A stretch of DNA of 55,404 nucleotides from Chitinophagaceae bacterium (GCA_024643645.1 JAHEMN010000006.1:1-55404), one strand, 5' to 3'; positions 41,995 through 51,938 are shown, numbered from the stretch's first letter. The notes: a model not told the origin generated them from the sequence alone. Made by a program: numbers and translations.

Positions 41995-42450
41995 ATGGAT
42001 CTCGAACAAAAAATAATGACAGAGCTAAAAGCAGCAATGCTTGCAAAAGATGAAGCGGCATTAAGAAGTTTACGGGCTGTAAAAGCGGCTATTCTTTTAG
42101 CAAAAACATCAGAAGGTGCCGGAGGAGAATTGAAAGAAGAAGAGGAAACGAAGATCTTACAGAAACTGGTGAAACAACGTAAAGATTCGCTGGAGATATT
42201 TCAACAACAGAACCGTGCAGACCTTGCAAAGAAAGAAGAGGAAGAGATAGCAGTAATAGAAAAATTTTTACCTAAACAATTATCTGCAGATGAAGTGAAA
42301 GCTGAACTGGAAAAGATCATTACAGCAGTAGGTGCTATATCACCTGCTGATATGGGAAAGGTAATGGGAGCTGCTACCAAACAATTGGCCGGTAAAGCAG
42401 ATGGAAAAACAATTTCAACTTTGGTGAAAGAACTGTTATCTAAAAATTGA
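41995..42450 (+). CDS. GatB/YqeY domain protein
   Basis: 151 residues, cytoplasmic and helical. MTELKAAMLAKDEAALRSLRAVKAAILLAKTSEG, LQKLVKQRKDSLEIFQQQNRADLAKKEEEEIAVIEKFLPKQLS and PADMGKVMGAATKQLAGKADGKTISTLVKELL are the full YqeY signature, related to the tRNA-binding tail of GatB. A role with tRNA or amidotransfer is assumed but not proven for stand-alone members. Confidence 0.9.
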   Translation: MDLEQKIMTELKAAMLAKDEAALRSLRAVKAAILLAKTSEGAGGELKEEEETKILQKLVKQRKDSLEIFQQQNRADLAKKEEEEIAVIEKFLPKQLSADEVKAELEKIITAVGAISPADMGKVMGAATKQLAGKADGKTISTLVKELLSKN

Positions 42451-42506
42451 TTGTCGGGAAAATAGTAATAACTTGAATTCTCACTAGAAATTCATCAAAT
42501 AAATAA

Positions 42507-43049
42507 ATGCTGTTAGATCTCATTTTTGCTGTTGTTATTGTATTAGCTGTGATCAAAGGTTATAAGCGGGGTCTTATAGTTGGTTTATTCTCTTTGGTTG
42601 CTGTTATCATTGGTTTGGCGGCAGCAATGAGACTTTCTGTTGTAATGGCAGACTATTTGGGGAAGGCCGTAAGTATATCGGATGAATGGCTGCCTGTAAT
42701 ATCATTCATTGTTGTATTCATCATTGTAATGTTATTGATCCGGTTGGGTGCAAAAATCATTGAAAAAACAGTGGAAATGGCAATGATGGGCTGGTTGAAT
42801 AAGCTCGGCGGTATTGCATTATATGTGGTTATCTATATTACAGTTTTCAGTGTACTTCTTTTTTATGCCGAACAAATGAATATTTTAAAACCAGATACGA
42901 TCAATAACTCAGTTACCTATTCCTTTATACATCCATGGGGCCCGAAGATCATCAATGGTTTTGGTGCTGTTATTCCCTTCTTTAAGGATATGTTTGAAGA
43001 ATTAAAACAGTTTTTCGGGGGTGTGGCGACCAACATTACAGCCATTTAG
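42507..43049 (+). CDS. CvpA family membrane protein
   Basis: 180 residues with four membrane helices. LLDLIFAVVIVLAVIKGYKRGLIVGLFSLVAVIIGLAAAMRLS and the later WLNKLGGIALYVVIYITVFSVLLF match CvpA, first linked to colicin V production in E. coli and now seen as a conserved envelope-stress protein of unclear mechanism. The C-terminus (FKDMFEELKQFFGG) is amphipathic. Confidence 0.87.
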   Translation: MLLDLIFAVVIVLAVIKGYKRGLIVGLFSLVAVIIGLAAAMRLSVVMADYLGKAVSISDEWLPVISFIVVFIIVMLLIRLGAKIIEKTVEMAMMGWLNKLGGIALYVVIYITVFSVLLFYAEQMNILKPDTINNSVTYSFIHPWGPKIINGFGAVIPFFKDMFEELKQFFGGVATNITAI

Positions 43050-43253
43050 TTTTTCTTTTATCTTAAAAATTGTATATTAATGATGCCGAAATAGGAGTTC
43101 AGCAAAAACAACTTTTTAAAACAAGCCGCTGACACTTATATTTGCCTTGATTTGCATTGTTTTATGTAACAAATCTTCGGTTTTTTGCCTAAAACGATTA
43201 TTTTGCAAACAAGTAAAAATTGTTTTCATTCAAGTGACCTTGAATTAGCAGCT

Positions 43254-44030
43254 ATGGATTACGAAATCAAACAACACGATAAGTTTAGTTTTATAGAAGA
43301 GGGTACTGGCGAACCCCTCGTTCTGCTGCATGGTCTGTTTGGTGCACTAAGTAATTTTGAAACACTTATAGAGTATTTCAAAAATCACAATAAAGTAGTG
43401 GTACCGCTTTTACCCTTGCTCGATATGGATATTTTGCATACATCAGTAGGTGGATTAGCAAAATATGTACACAAATTCATTGAGACAAGGAATTACGAAG
43501 GAGTACATTTATTAGGAAATTCACTCGGTGGCCATGTTGCATTGTTACATACCTTGAAGCATCCCGAAAGAATTAAATCGCTTATACTGACCGGAAGCTC
43601 CGGACTTTTTGAAAATGGAATGGGTGACAGCTATCCTAAAAGAGGTGATTACGATTATATAAAAAAGAAGACGGAATTAACTTTTTACGATCCTGCTACT
43701 GCAACAAAGGAATTGGTGGATGAAGTGTATAGCATGACGAATAATCGTATCAAAGCAATCAAGATTATAGCCCTTGCCAAAAGTGCTATCAGAAATAATC
43801 TCGGTGAGGAACTCAACCAGATCAAACAACCAACGTTATTAGTATGGGGCAATAACGATACGATCACTCCTCCGTTTGTTGCCAAGGAGTTCAATAAACT
43901 GATTCCTAACAGTGAGTTGCATTTTATTGATAAATGTGGTCATGCTCCGATGATGGAAGTACCTGCTGAATTTAATGCAGTACTTCATAAATTTTTAAAA
44001 AAGCTCAACGAACCTGCATCTATTGCCTGA
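43254..44030 (+). CDS. alpha/beta hydrolase
   Basis: 258 residues from ATG 43254; the frame starts at 43185 but the first 23 codons are unlike the family. EPLVLLHGLFGALSNF (oxyanion HG), nucleophile in LLGNSLGGHVAL near 90, LLVWGNNDTITPP (Asp) and IDKCGHAPMMEVP (His) give a full catalytic triad. No signal peptide, so cytoplasmic. Substrate unknown. It precedes the CBS-domain gene, a common Bacteroidota neighbour. Confidence 0.87.
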   Translation: MDYEIKQHDKFSFIEEGTGEPLVLLHGLFGALSNFETLIEYFKNHNKVVVPLLPLLDMDILHTSVGGLAKYVHKFIETRNYEGVHLLGNSLGGHVALLHTLKHPERIKSLILTGSSGLFENGMGDSYPKRGDYDYIKKKTELTFYDPATATKELVDEVYSMTNNRIKAIKIIALAKSAIRNNLGEELNQIKQPTLLVWGNNDTITPPFVAKEFNKLIPNSELHFIDKCGHAPMMEVPAEFNAVLHKFLKKLNEPASIA

Positions 44031-44099
44031 TCGTTGATGTCTTAACATAACCAGAAAGTGTAATAAAGCACTTTGTTTTAAATTATATTGCCGCTATCC

Positions 44100-44762
44100 A
44101 TGTTAACCCGTGAATTATTATCTCAGTCTTTTCCTTCTTTACGCCTTACAGACAAGGTGTACCAGGTGCTTCAGCAAATGAATGACAACCAGGTAACACA
44201 TTTACCTATAACCGACGGAGAAAAATATATTGGTATGATCAGTGAGGATGACCTCCTGATGGCAGAAAACGATCATGATATGTTGGAGAAATTGCAACAA
44301 TCATTTTCTATCGTTGCTGTAAAAGAAGACGAACATTTTTTAAAAGCGGTGCAATTGGCAGCCGAAAATGGATTAAGCCTGGTACCGGTTGTTTCTGCTG
44401 AAAATGAGTTAATAGGTGTTGTTACTTATAATGAACTATTGAAACATGCTTCGGCCTTTATGAGCTTGAATGAACCTGGTGGGTTAATAGTACTGGAACT
44501 CGAATCAAACAGTTACTCATTCAATGAGATCAGCCGGATTGTCGAATCAAATGATGCTCAGATCACACAACTCAATACCACCAATGATGCTGAAACAGGA
44601 ATGATGCAGGTCACCATACGAATCAATAAACCCGAAGTTTCAGATATCGTTTCCACTTTTCAGCGTTACGAATACAATGTCAAATATTTTCTTGGAGAAG
44701 AAATGTATGAAAATGAACTGCGGAGTAACTTTGATAATCTGATGAATTACCTCAAAATATAA
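44100..44762 (+). CDS. CBS-domain protein
   Basis: 220 residues from ATG 44100. Two CBS motifs (about 10-65 and 68-125: VTHLPITDGEKYIGMISEDDLL and LSLVPVVSAENELIGVVTYNELL), then an ACT-like C-terminal part (IVLELESNSYSFNEISRIVESNDAQITQLNTT). CBS pairs bind adenine nucleotides and act as energy sensors; the arrangement resembles acetoin-utilisation-like AcuB proteins. Partner unknown. It is followed by the single-POTRA barrel gene. Confidence 0.85.
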   Translation: MLTRELLSQSFPSLRLTDKVYQVLQQMNDNQVTHLPITDGEKYIGMISEDDLLMAENDHDMLEKLQQSFSIVAVKEDEHFLKAVQLAAENGLSLVPVVSAENELIGVVTYNELLKHASAFMSLNEPGGLIVLELESNSYSFNEISRIVESNDAQITQLNTTNDAETGMMQVTIRINKPEVSDIVSTFQRYEYNVKYFLGEEMYENELRSNFDNLMNYLKI

Positions 44763-44832
44763 TTCAGGTTTACCATTGTAAACAATTAAAAAATCCGGCT
44801 AACTTTTTAGTCAATACTTCTTATATGTAGCA

Positions 44833-46254
44833 ATGAGGCTGGAACGAAAATATTATCTCTTTTTTTTTATCATCCTTTTTTGTAAAAGTTTTGTACTTGC
44901 ACAAACAGAAGCTGATAGCACCAATCTTCAAAGATCATCTTCCATCGTTGAAATAGGAGAGATAGATATTTCAGGCAATAGAAAAACGAAAGACTTTATC
45001 ATATTGAGAGAGATCCCTTTTAAAACAGGGGATACTTATCCATTGAATGTTTTAGTACAGAAATTTGAAGATGCCCGGCGTCAATTGATGAATACAGCCC
45101 TTTTTCATACTGTATTGGTGGCAGTAAAAGATTTTGAAGGAAATAAAGTAAATGTATCAGTAGTTGTAAGAGAAAGATGGTACCTGTTTCCCCTTCCTTA
45201 TTTAAAACCGGTGGATAGAAATCTAAATCAGTGGATCGTTGAACAAAAAGCAAATCTTAACCGGGTGAACTATGGTGCAAAATTGCTTTACAACAATGCT
45301 TCAGGCAGAAATGATAAACTCAGAGTTTGGCTGATCAATGGATATACCAAACAAATTTCGTTTAGTTATGACAGACTCTATATCGATAAAAATTTAAAAT
45401 GGGGAACGAAGTTTTCTTTCAATGCCGGTAAAAACAGAGAAACGAATTATAATACCATACAGAATAAACAGGTCTTTTTAAAAGATGATGATGCTTATGT
45501 AAGAAAATTCATTACCGGATTTGCAGAACTTACCTATCGCAGGGCAATCAAGACCCGACATAGTTTTGGAATAGGATACAGCAAAGAATCTGTAAGTGAT
45601 ACTATTGTTGCACTTAATCCATATTTTTTCAATGGAGGAAGGAAGAGTATCGGATTCCCGGAATTGAATTATACCATGTCGTATTATGATATGGATTATA
45701 TACCTTATCCTACAAAAGGGTATGCGGTACAGATAAAATTTAATAAGAAAGGGTTTAATAAATCAATGAACCTGTGGCAGTTTTCAACACATGCTACTGC
45801 CAGCTGGCCTGTTACAAGAAAATCTTTTTTTAACCTAAATGCTTATGGCGGCATCAAATTGCCTTTTAAGCAATCCTATTTCAATCAACGACTGTTAGGA
45901 TATGGAGAAGCTTTTTTACAAGGGTATGAATATTATGTGGTAGATGGAGTGGCAGGTGGTTTTTTAAAAGCAACAATGACCCGTGAATTATTGAATTTTA
46001 ATATTAAAGTACCGGCTAAAAAAGGGAAGATAGCAGATCGTATACCCGTTAGGATATTTGGAAAAGTATATGGTAACACTGGTTATGTACACAATCCGCA
46101 GCCGGGAGAAAACTATTTATCCAATAAAATGCTTTATTCAGGTGGTTTTGGTATCGATATCCTCACTTTCTATGATGTAACTTTTAAACTGGAGTATAGT
46201 TTTAATGCTATAGGTCAAAACGGGTTATTTTTACACCGGAAGACCGTTTTTTAA
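44833..46254 (+). CDS. outer membrane barrel protein with one POTRA domain
   Basis: 473 residues. Signal peptide to about VLAQ (residue 24). A POTRA unit at about 38-115 (IVEIGEIDISGNRKTKDFIILREIPFKTGDTYPL, LMNTALFHTVLVAVKDFEGNKVNVSVVVRERW) precedes an Omp85/TamA-like beta-barrel (GYGEAFLQGYEYYVVDG, MLYSGGFGIDILTFYDVTFKLEYSFN). It is far shorter than BamA, which lies 3 kb downstream, so it is a second Omp85-family member, perhaps for a specific substrate or for lipid export. Outer membrane. Confidence 0.83.
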   Translation: MRLERKYYLFFFIILFCKSFVLAQTEADSTNLQRSSSIVEIGEIDISGNRKTKDFIILREIPFKTGDTYPLNVLVQKFEDARRQLMNTALFHTVLVAVKDFEGNKVNVSVVVRERWYLFPLPYLKPVDRNLNQWIVEQKANLNRVNYGAKLLYNNASGRNDKLRVWLINGYTKQISFSYDRLYIDKNLKWGTKFSFNAGKNRETNYNTIQNKQVFLKDDDAYVRKFITGFAELTYRRAIKTRHSFGIGYSKESVSDTIVALNPYFFNGGRKSIGFPELNYTMSYYDMDYIPYPTKGYAVQIKFNKKGFNKSMNLWQFSTHATASWPVTRKSFFNLNAYGGIKLPFKQSYFNQRLLGYGEAFLQGYEYYVVDGVAGGFLKATMTRELLNFNIKVPAKKGKIADRIPVRIFGKVYGNTGYVHNPQPGENYLSNKMLYSGGFGIDILTFYDVTFKLEYSFNAIGQNGLFLHRKTVF

Positions 46255-46287
46255 TTTTTAGAAAATACAGTTCAAAATGAATTATTG

Positions 46288-47166
46288 ATGAAAGCAGCGA
46301 TCTATAGCAGAATAATGGTGGAAGACCAACAAAAGGATGTGCAGTTATTTTTTAATGAACTGGCAAAGCAAAAAATAAAACCAGTTATTTTTAGTGACTT
46401 TTTTGAGCAAATAAAAGAAAGTATTGATCTGCCTCCGGATACAATTCAATTTTCAAGAGCGGAAGACCTATCTGATGAGATAGAATTTATTATTAGTCTG
46501 GGTGGAGATGGTACTTTATTAGACACTATTACACTAATACGGAATAAGCCCATTTCTATAATGGGTATCAATTTTGGGCGATTAGGATTTCTGGCGAGTA
46601 TAGGCAGGGAAGAATTACAAATGGCAGTTAAAGCCATTGCTAACCGAACTTATTTAAATGATACCCGGGCATTAATTCATGTAGATGCCAGCATACCCAT
46701 GTTCGGGAGTGTACCTTACGCTTTGAACGAGTTTTCCATTCACAAAAGAGATATTGATTCCATGATAAAAATTCACACTTATCTTAATGGTGAATTTTTA
46801 AATAATTATTGGGCAGATGGGTTGATTGTAGCAACTCCAACAGGATCAACGGGTTATTCACTCAGTTGTAATGGTCCGGTTGTATTTCCGGAATCTGGCA
46901 ATTTTGTAATAACTCCAGTAGCGCCTCATAACCTGAATGTTAGACCAATCATTGTACCGGATAATAATATTATTTCTTTTGAGATCGAATGCCGTTCCGA
47001 TCAGATCATCTGTTCACTAGACTCCCGAAGAGAAATTGTCGATAAAAACGTTCAATTAGCAGTAAAAAGAGAGGTATTTAATGTAAATCTGGTGCGTTTG
47101 AGTGAAAATAACTTTCTGCAAACGCTTCGTAATAAATTGACCTGGGGATTAGATAAAAGGAACTAA
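46288..47166 (+). CDS. nadK: NAD kinase
   Basis: 292 residues from ATG 46288, 3 bases after an in-frame TTG. GGDGTLLDTI (the GGDG nucleotide-binding motif) near residue 73, NEFSIHKRD near 151 and DGLIVATPTGSTGYSLSCNGPVVFP near 177-201, with the conserved NE and TGSTGY motifs. It makes NADP from NAD with ATP or polyphosphate in the cytoplasm. Full length. Confidence 0.95.
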   Translation: MKAAIYSRIMVEDQQKDVQLFFNELAKQKIKPVIFSDFFEQIKESIDLPPDTIQFSRAEDLSDEIEFIISLGGDGTLLDTITLIRNKPISIMGINFGRLGFLASIGREELQMAVKAIANRTYLNDTRALIHVDASIPMFGSVPYALNEFSIHKRDIDSMIKIHTYLNGEFLNNYWADGLIVATPTGSTGYSLSCNGPVVFPESGNFVITPVAPHNLNVRPIIVPDNNIISFEIECRSDQIICSLDSRREIVDKNVQLAVKREVFNVNLVRLSENNFLQTLRNKLTWGLDKRN

Positions 47167-47238
47167 TTACTACCTGCTGAATAAGAAATTAATTACTTTT
47201 AACGTTCTAAATAACTCCCGACCATTATTTTAAAAGTT

Positions 47239-48099
47239 ATGATGAAGAAGATAATTTCAATTACACTGGCATTTGCAGTTATTTTTTGCTGTAATTCCCG
47301 GTTAAATGCGCAAGAATCTATAGTGCAGGAAGGCGAATTTGGTATTGGTATTGGCGCCGGTCATTACTTTGGCGACCTGAACACAAGGGCTAATGTGAAC
47401 AGACCTAAGGTGGCAGCTTCAGTATTCTTTCGTAAAAATTTGGGCAATTATATCGCTGTAAGAATTGGCGCCAGCTTTGCCCAGTTAGGATATTCTGATA
47501 AATACAATTCTTATAACAAGCAGATGTTTACAAGAAACCTGAGCTTCAACAGCAGGGTTTGGGAATTAAGCTTACAAGGAGATTTTAATTTCTTCAGATT
47601 TATGCCAGGTGAGCCTGATTATAGTTTTACGCCTTATATCACTTTGGGTGGCGGTGTCTTTACCTATGATCCGTATGCATATTTGAAAGATGAGAAAATT
47701 CTTTTAAGGCCATTAAATACAGAAGGGCAAGGCAGCACACTTTATCCTGACAGAAAGCCGTATAGCTCAATGGCGATCAGCATTCCATTTGGCGGTGGCA
47801 TAAAATATTCTTTTAATGAAAGGATAAATATTTGTTTTGAAGTATTACACCGCTTCACCAATACAGACTATTTGGATGATGTAAGTAAAACATATGTGGA
47901 TCCAGCTGTTTTTCCTCCCAATCCGGATGGAAGTGCATCGAATGCCTTTTTACTTAGCGACAGGTCTTATGAATTGGGCACACCGATCGGTATACCCGGC
48001 AGGCAGAGAGGTAATAGTAAACAGAAAGACCAATTCGTTACGGCTATGTTTCATGTTACATTCAATCTGCAGTCGTATAAATGCCCTACTGCTGATTAA
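47239..48099 (+). CDS. PorG-like outer membrane protein (DUF6089)
   Basis: 286 residues. Signal peptide to about LNAQ (residue 25). A beta-barrel with EGEFGIGIGAGHYFGDLNTRANVNRPKVAASVFFRKNLGNYIAVRIGASF, YITLGGGVFTYDPYA and FEVLHRFTNTDYLDDVSKTYVD matches DUF6089, the family that includes PorG of type IX secretion. PorG is thought to anchor T9SS components at the outer membrane. It lies between nadK and uppS, the usual Bacteroidota position as I recall. Confidence 0.85.
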   Translation: MMKKIISITLAFAVIFCCNSRLNAQESIVQEGEFGIGIGAGHYFGDLNTRANVNRPKVAASVFFRKNLGNYIAVRIGASFAQLGYSDKYNSYNKQMFTRNLSFNSRVWELSLQGDFNFFRFMPGEPDYSFTPYITLGGGVFTYDPYAYLKDEKILLRPLNTEGQGSTLYPDRKPYSSMAISIPFGGGIKYSFNERINICFEVLHRFTNTDYLDDVSKTYVDPAVFPPNPDGSASNAFLLSDRSYELGTPIGIPGRQRGNSKQKDQFVTAMFHVTFNLQSYKCPTAD

Positions 48100-48163
48100 A
48101 TCAGAGTTTCAGTATTCTGCTAAAAAAGAGTCAGATTAGAATTCCCATAAAAAAAATATTTAA

Positions 48164-48191
48164 AATGCCTTCAAAAGAGGCATTACTTTTT
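48164..48191 (+). terminator. terminator of the PorG-like gene
   Basis: AATGCCT (48164-48170) and AGGCATT (48178-48184) around a 7-base loop, followed by ACTTTTTTT. Confidence 0.7.
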
Positions 48192-48225
48192 TTATTAAAC
48201 AGGTTGGATTCGCCGGAATCATGAT

Positions 48226-48233
48226 TACCTTTG
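48226..48233 (+). promoter_or_regulatory. TAnnTTTG box of uppS
   Basis: TACCTTTG, 12 bases before ATG 48246. It covers the in-frame TTG at 48231, so that start is unlikely. Confidence 0.65.
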
Positions 48234-48245
48234 TGCCCCCGTTTT

Positions 48246-49013
48246 ATGTCGCACTCTTTAGATAAAATAGATAAAGGCTCTTTACCCCGTCATATCGCCA
48301 TCATCATGGATGGTAACGGCCGCTGGGCAAAGGAAAAAGGCGAAGACCGTTTATACGGTCATTATCATGGGGTGGAGAGTGTAAGAAATATTGTAGAAGG
48401 ATGTGCTGAGCTTGGAATTGAATATTTAACTCTCTATGCATTTTCCACTGAAAATTGGGACAGACCTGAAAATGAAGTAGCCGGATTGATGGAATTATTA
48501 GTAAGTACGATTCGTAAGGAAGTGGAAACCCTCAATAAGAATAAGATTCGCCTTCATGTTATCGGGGATATGAACATGCTGCCTGATTATGCAAAAAATG
48601 AGTTGAATGAGGCATTAGAGATAACAAAAGGCAATACCGGGCTCAATCTTATAATGGCATTGAGTTACAGCGGCCGGTGGGAAATTGTAAATGCAGTTAA
48701 GGATATTGCCCGGCAGGTGAAGGAAGGTAGATTGAGCATTGAGGAAATTGATCAGGCTACCGTAGCTGATTTTTTATGTACAAAGGGCTATCCTGACCCT
48801 GAATTGATGATAAGAACGAGTGGAGAATTCAGGATAAGTAATTTTCTGTTATATCAGTTGGCGTATGCGGAATTGTATTTCACCAATGTTCGTTGGCCCG
48901 ATTTCAGAAAAGAGAATTTATATGAAGCAATAATTGATTTTCAAGGTAGAGAAAGAAGGTTTGGTAAAACTGGTGAACAGATAGCAGAAACAAACAATTC
49001 TGCTCAACTGTGA
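48246..49013 (+). CDS. uppS: isoprenyl transferase (undecaprenyl diphosphate synthase)
   Basis: 255 residues. RHIAIIMDGNGRWAKEKGEDRLYGHYHG at 15-42 holds the catalytic Asp and the FPP-binding region; YLTLYAFSTENWDRP follows, and PDPELMIRTSGEFRISNFLLYQLAYAELYF near the end has the conserved RTSGE. It makes the C55 lipid carrier for cell wall synthesis on the cytoplasmic side of the membrane. Located upstream of bamA. Confidence 0.94.
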   Translation: MSHSLDKIDKGSLPRHIAIIMDGNGRWAKEKGEDRLYGHYHGVESVRNIVEGCAELGIEYLTLYAFSTENWDRPENEVAGLMELLVSTIRKEVETLNKNKIRLHVIGDMNMLPDYAKNELNEALEITKGNTGLNLIMALSYSGRWEIVNAVKDIARQVKEGRLSIEEIDQATVADFLCTKGYPDPELMIRTSGEFRISNFLLYQLAYAELYFTNVRWPDFRKENLYEAIIDFQGRERRFGKTGEQIAETNNSAQL

Positions 49014-49069
49014 AAGTCCTGTTACGGCTGCTTCTTTTAACAAACACTTTCGATTTTTACCTTTAATTT

Positions 49070-49096
49070 GCCGCCTGATCAGTATGGCGGCTTATT
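49070..49096 (+). terminator. hairpin between uppS and bamA (weak terminator or leader element)
   Basis: GCCGCC (49070-49075) pairs with GGCGGC (49086-49091), followed by TTATTTAT. A promoter-like TACCTTTA precedes it at 49059-49066, so it may instead lie in the bamA leader. Confidence 0.35.
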
Positions 49097-49163
49097 TATA
49101 AATCGCAGAAAACAAACAATTTAGGTCCCCACTGAGTGGGTATTGAATACCAGAACAAATAAT

Positions 49164-51902
49164 ATGCAACGACTTTTATCCAGGTTTAGTGTTTCAATGA
49201 TTATTGTAGTGATCTCGGCATTTAACTTACATGCCCAGGAAGCGGATACCACAAAGCCTACTTCATTAGATCCAAAACTAATAGAATGGCAAAATGCCAG
49301 AGTTCCCAGAGAGTATACAATTGCGGATGTACAAATTACAGGGATAAAGTATTTAGATACTTCTATCGTTTATTCTATTGCCAATTTATTGCCCGGCGAT
49401 AAGTTCATGCATCCGGGTGAAGATATCTTTGCAAAATCAATCACTAACCTTTGGCGACAAAAACTATTTTCCAATATTGAGATTTTTGTAACCCGTGTAG
49501 ATGGTGATAAAGTGTGGCTGGAGTTAAGTGTACAGGAAAGACCCCGCTTAGGTAATTTTAAGTTTGTTGGTATTAGTAAATCAGATGCAGAAGAGCTCAC
49601 TACAAAAGCATCATTAGCCAAGCAAACGATCATTACCGAGAATACCCGTAGAAATATCATTGAGATTGTTACAAAATATTTTTCTGATAAAGCTTACCGT
49701 AATGTAAAAGTTACGATCGATGAAAAACCGGATCCTGCTTTTGCGAATTCAAATCAAATGATCATAAACGTTGTTAAGGGAAATAAGATCCGCATCAATG
49801 AGGTTGGATTTTATGGCAATGACAATGTAGATGCGCTAAGGTTGAAAAAGCAGATGAAGGGAACAAAGGAAATGTCTAAAGTAACCTTAAAGCCTGATGA
49901 AGGAGTAAGCCCATACGGAGAGAAGAAACCATATTCTTTCAGTGAGTATACTAAAGACTGGGGATTCCTTTCTTTAACTAAAACAAAAAGAGTACTTGAT
50001 CCCTGGTTCAGATTTAAACTGTTTAGTGCAGCAAAATTTGATAACAAGAAGTATGAAGAAGATAAAGACAAGGTGCTTGACTTCTATAACTCTCAGGGAT
50101 ACCGTGATGCACAGATCGTTGCCGACACACAGTACCTTACCAAGAACGGGAATCTGAATGTCGATCTGAAAGTTCAGGAAGGTAAACGGTATTATTTTGG
50201 AGATATTACCTGGAAAGGCAATGCAAAATATTCTGATTCTTTGCTCAATTTGTATCTGGGAATTAATAAAGGCGATATTTATAATGTCAGCATTTTAAAT
50301 AAAAGATTAGGAAAAGAAGCGGCTCAGGAAGGTGGTGATATCAGTGGTTTATACATGGATGATGGTTTTTTATTCTTTAGAGTGGAGCCGGTTGAAATGG
50401 CTGTATATAATGATACCATTGATTATGAAATAAGAGTAATAGAAGGACCGCAGGCCAGATTAAAAAATGTTTCTATTTCAGGTAATGAAAAAACGAAGGA
50501 CTATGTTATCCGCAGAGAATTAAGAACAATTCCCGGAGAGTTATTCAGTCGTTCAGATCTGATCCGTTCACAAAGAGAATTAGCAAACCTTCAGTTCTTT
50601 AACCAGGAAACTATTAATCCTGGTGTGGTACCAAATGCTGACGATGGAACGGTTGATATCAATTGGCAGTTGGAAGAAAAATCTTCTGATCAGCTTGAAT
50701 TGTCTGCTGGTTGGGGAGGAGGTATCGGTCTTACTGGTACGTTAGGAGTAACTTTTAATAACTTCTCCATTCGTAACATCTGGAAAAAATCTGCCTGGGA
50801 TCCATTACCAACAGGAGACGGACAAAAACTTAGTTTAAGAGTACAGTCGAATGGCCGTGCATTCCGTTCTTATAGCTTCTCATTTACTGAACCATGGTTA
50901 GGTGGTAAAAAAAGAAACTCACTTACAATTGGTTTGAATAATAGTAAATATTCAAATGCATTTGATCCTTTCACAGGCACAATTGACAGGGCAAGATCTG
51001 ATACGAATTATTTGAAAGTAAATGGTATTTCAGTTTCTCTTGGCAAACAATTGAAATGGCCGGATGACTATTTCAGTCTGGTGTATTCCATTAACCTGAC
51101 TCAGTACCAACTTCGGAACTATCCAATTTTTGACCAGGATTTCAGAAACGGCACATCAAATAATATTAGTTTTAAAATAGGATTACAACGTTCATCTGTC
51201 TTTGATCCTATTTTTCCACGAAGTGGATCAAATTTTCTGGCGAGTGTTCAGTTTACACCACCATATTCATTATGGAAAAATACAACGTCTAAATCAGATA
51301 ATAAATTTGAAAATCCTGAGTATCATAAATGGAGATTCAATGCAGAATGGTTCGTACCTATCGGCAAGCCACTAGGGGCTGAAAAGAATCGTCAGTTTGT
51401 TATGAAGATTGCTGCTAAATATGGTTTTATGGGCAGGTATAACAAAGACCTAGATTTTTCACCATTTGAAAGATTCCAGGTTGGTGATGCCGGTTTGACA
51501 AATAATTTTGGATTACTAGGATATGATATCGTAGCTCATCGTGGCTATCCTGTATATCAATCTTCTGATCCAACTATTAATCCTGATCAGCAAAGTGCTT
51601 CTCAATTTTTTACCATATTCAATAAGTATACTTTGGAAATGCGTTTCCCATTGGTAACAAATCCAAGCAGTACTATTTATGCATTAACCTTTTTTGAAGC
51701 GGCAAATGGCTGGTATAACTACAAAGATTATAATCCATTTAAACTTCGCAGAAGTGTTGGTGTAGGTATGCGTTTCTTCCTGCCAATGTTTGGTTTGTTA
51801 GGATTTGATTATGGAGTAGGACTTGATCGTATCACTCCTGGACAATCAGGATTAAAAGGTGCTTCAAGATTTACCTTTATGCTTGGTGTAGAGCCTGATT
51901 AA
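49164..51902 (+). CDS. bamA: outer membrane protein assembly factor BamA
   Basis: 912 residues from ATG 49164, preferred to the in-frame TTG at 49143. Signal peptide to about LHAQ. Five POTRA-type repeats can be followed to about residue 480 (YTIADVQITGIKYLDTS, LGNFKFVGISKSDAEELT, IRINEVGFYGNDNVDALRLKKQMKGTKE, YYFGDITWKGNAKYSDSLL, ARLKNVSISGNEKTKDYVIRRELRTIPGE). The barrel includes LELSAGWGGGIGLTGTLGVTFNNFSIRN and FDPIFPRSGSNFLASVQ, close to the conserved VRGY/F-type lid region. Central subunit of the BAM complex. Confidence 0.94.
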   Translation: MQRLLSRFSVSMIIVVISAFNLHAQEADTTKPTSLDPKLIEWQNARVPREYTIADVQITGIKYLDTSIVYSIANLLPGDKFMHPGEDIFAKSITNLWRQKLFSNIEIFVTRVDGDKVWLELSVQERPRLGNFKFVGISKSDAEELTTKASLAKQTIITENTRRNIIEIVTKYFSDKAYRNVKVTIDEKPDPAFANSNQMIINVVKGNKIRINEVGFYGNDNVDALRLKKQMKGTKEMSKVTLKPDEGVSPYGEKKPYSFSEYTKDWGFLSLTKTKRVLDPWFRFKLFSAAKFDNKKYEEDKDKVLDFYNSQGYRDAQIVADTQYLTKNGNLNVDLKVQEGKRYYFGDITWKGNAKYSDSLLNLYLGINKGDIYNVSILNKRLGKEAAQEGGDISGLYMDDGFLFFRVEPVEMAVYNDTIDYEIRVIEGPQARLKNVSISGNEKTKDYVIRRELRTIPGELFSRSDLIRSQRELANLQFFNQETINPGVVPNADDGTVDINWQLEEKSSDQLELSAGWGGGIGLTGTLGVTFNNFSIRNIWKKSAWDPLPTGDGQKLSLRVQSNGRAFRSYSFSFTEPWLGGKKRNSLTIGLNNSKYSNAFDPFTGTIDRARSDTNYLKVNGISVSLGKQLKWPDDYFSLVYSINLTQYQLRNYPIFDQDFRNGTSNNISFKIGLQRSSVFDPIFPRSGSNFLASVQFTPPYSLWKNTTSKSDNKFENPEYHKWRFNAEWFVPIGKPLGAEKNRQFVMKIAAKYGFMGRYNKDLDFSPFERFQVGDAGLTNNFGLLGYDIVAHRGYPVYQSSDPTINPDQQSASQFFTIFNKYTLEMRFPLVTNPSSTIYALTFFEAANGWYNYKDYNPFKLRRSVGVGMRFFLPMFGLLGFDYGVGLDRITPGQSGLKGASRFTFMLGVEPD

Positions 51903-51938
51903 TAGTGAAACAGAATATTCAACCTGAAAATTAAAACA

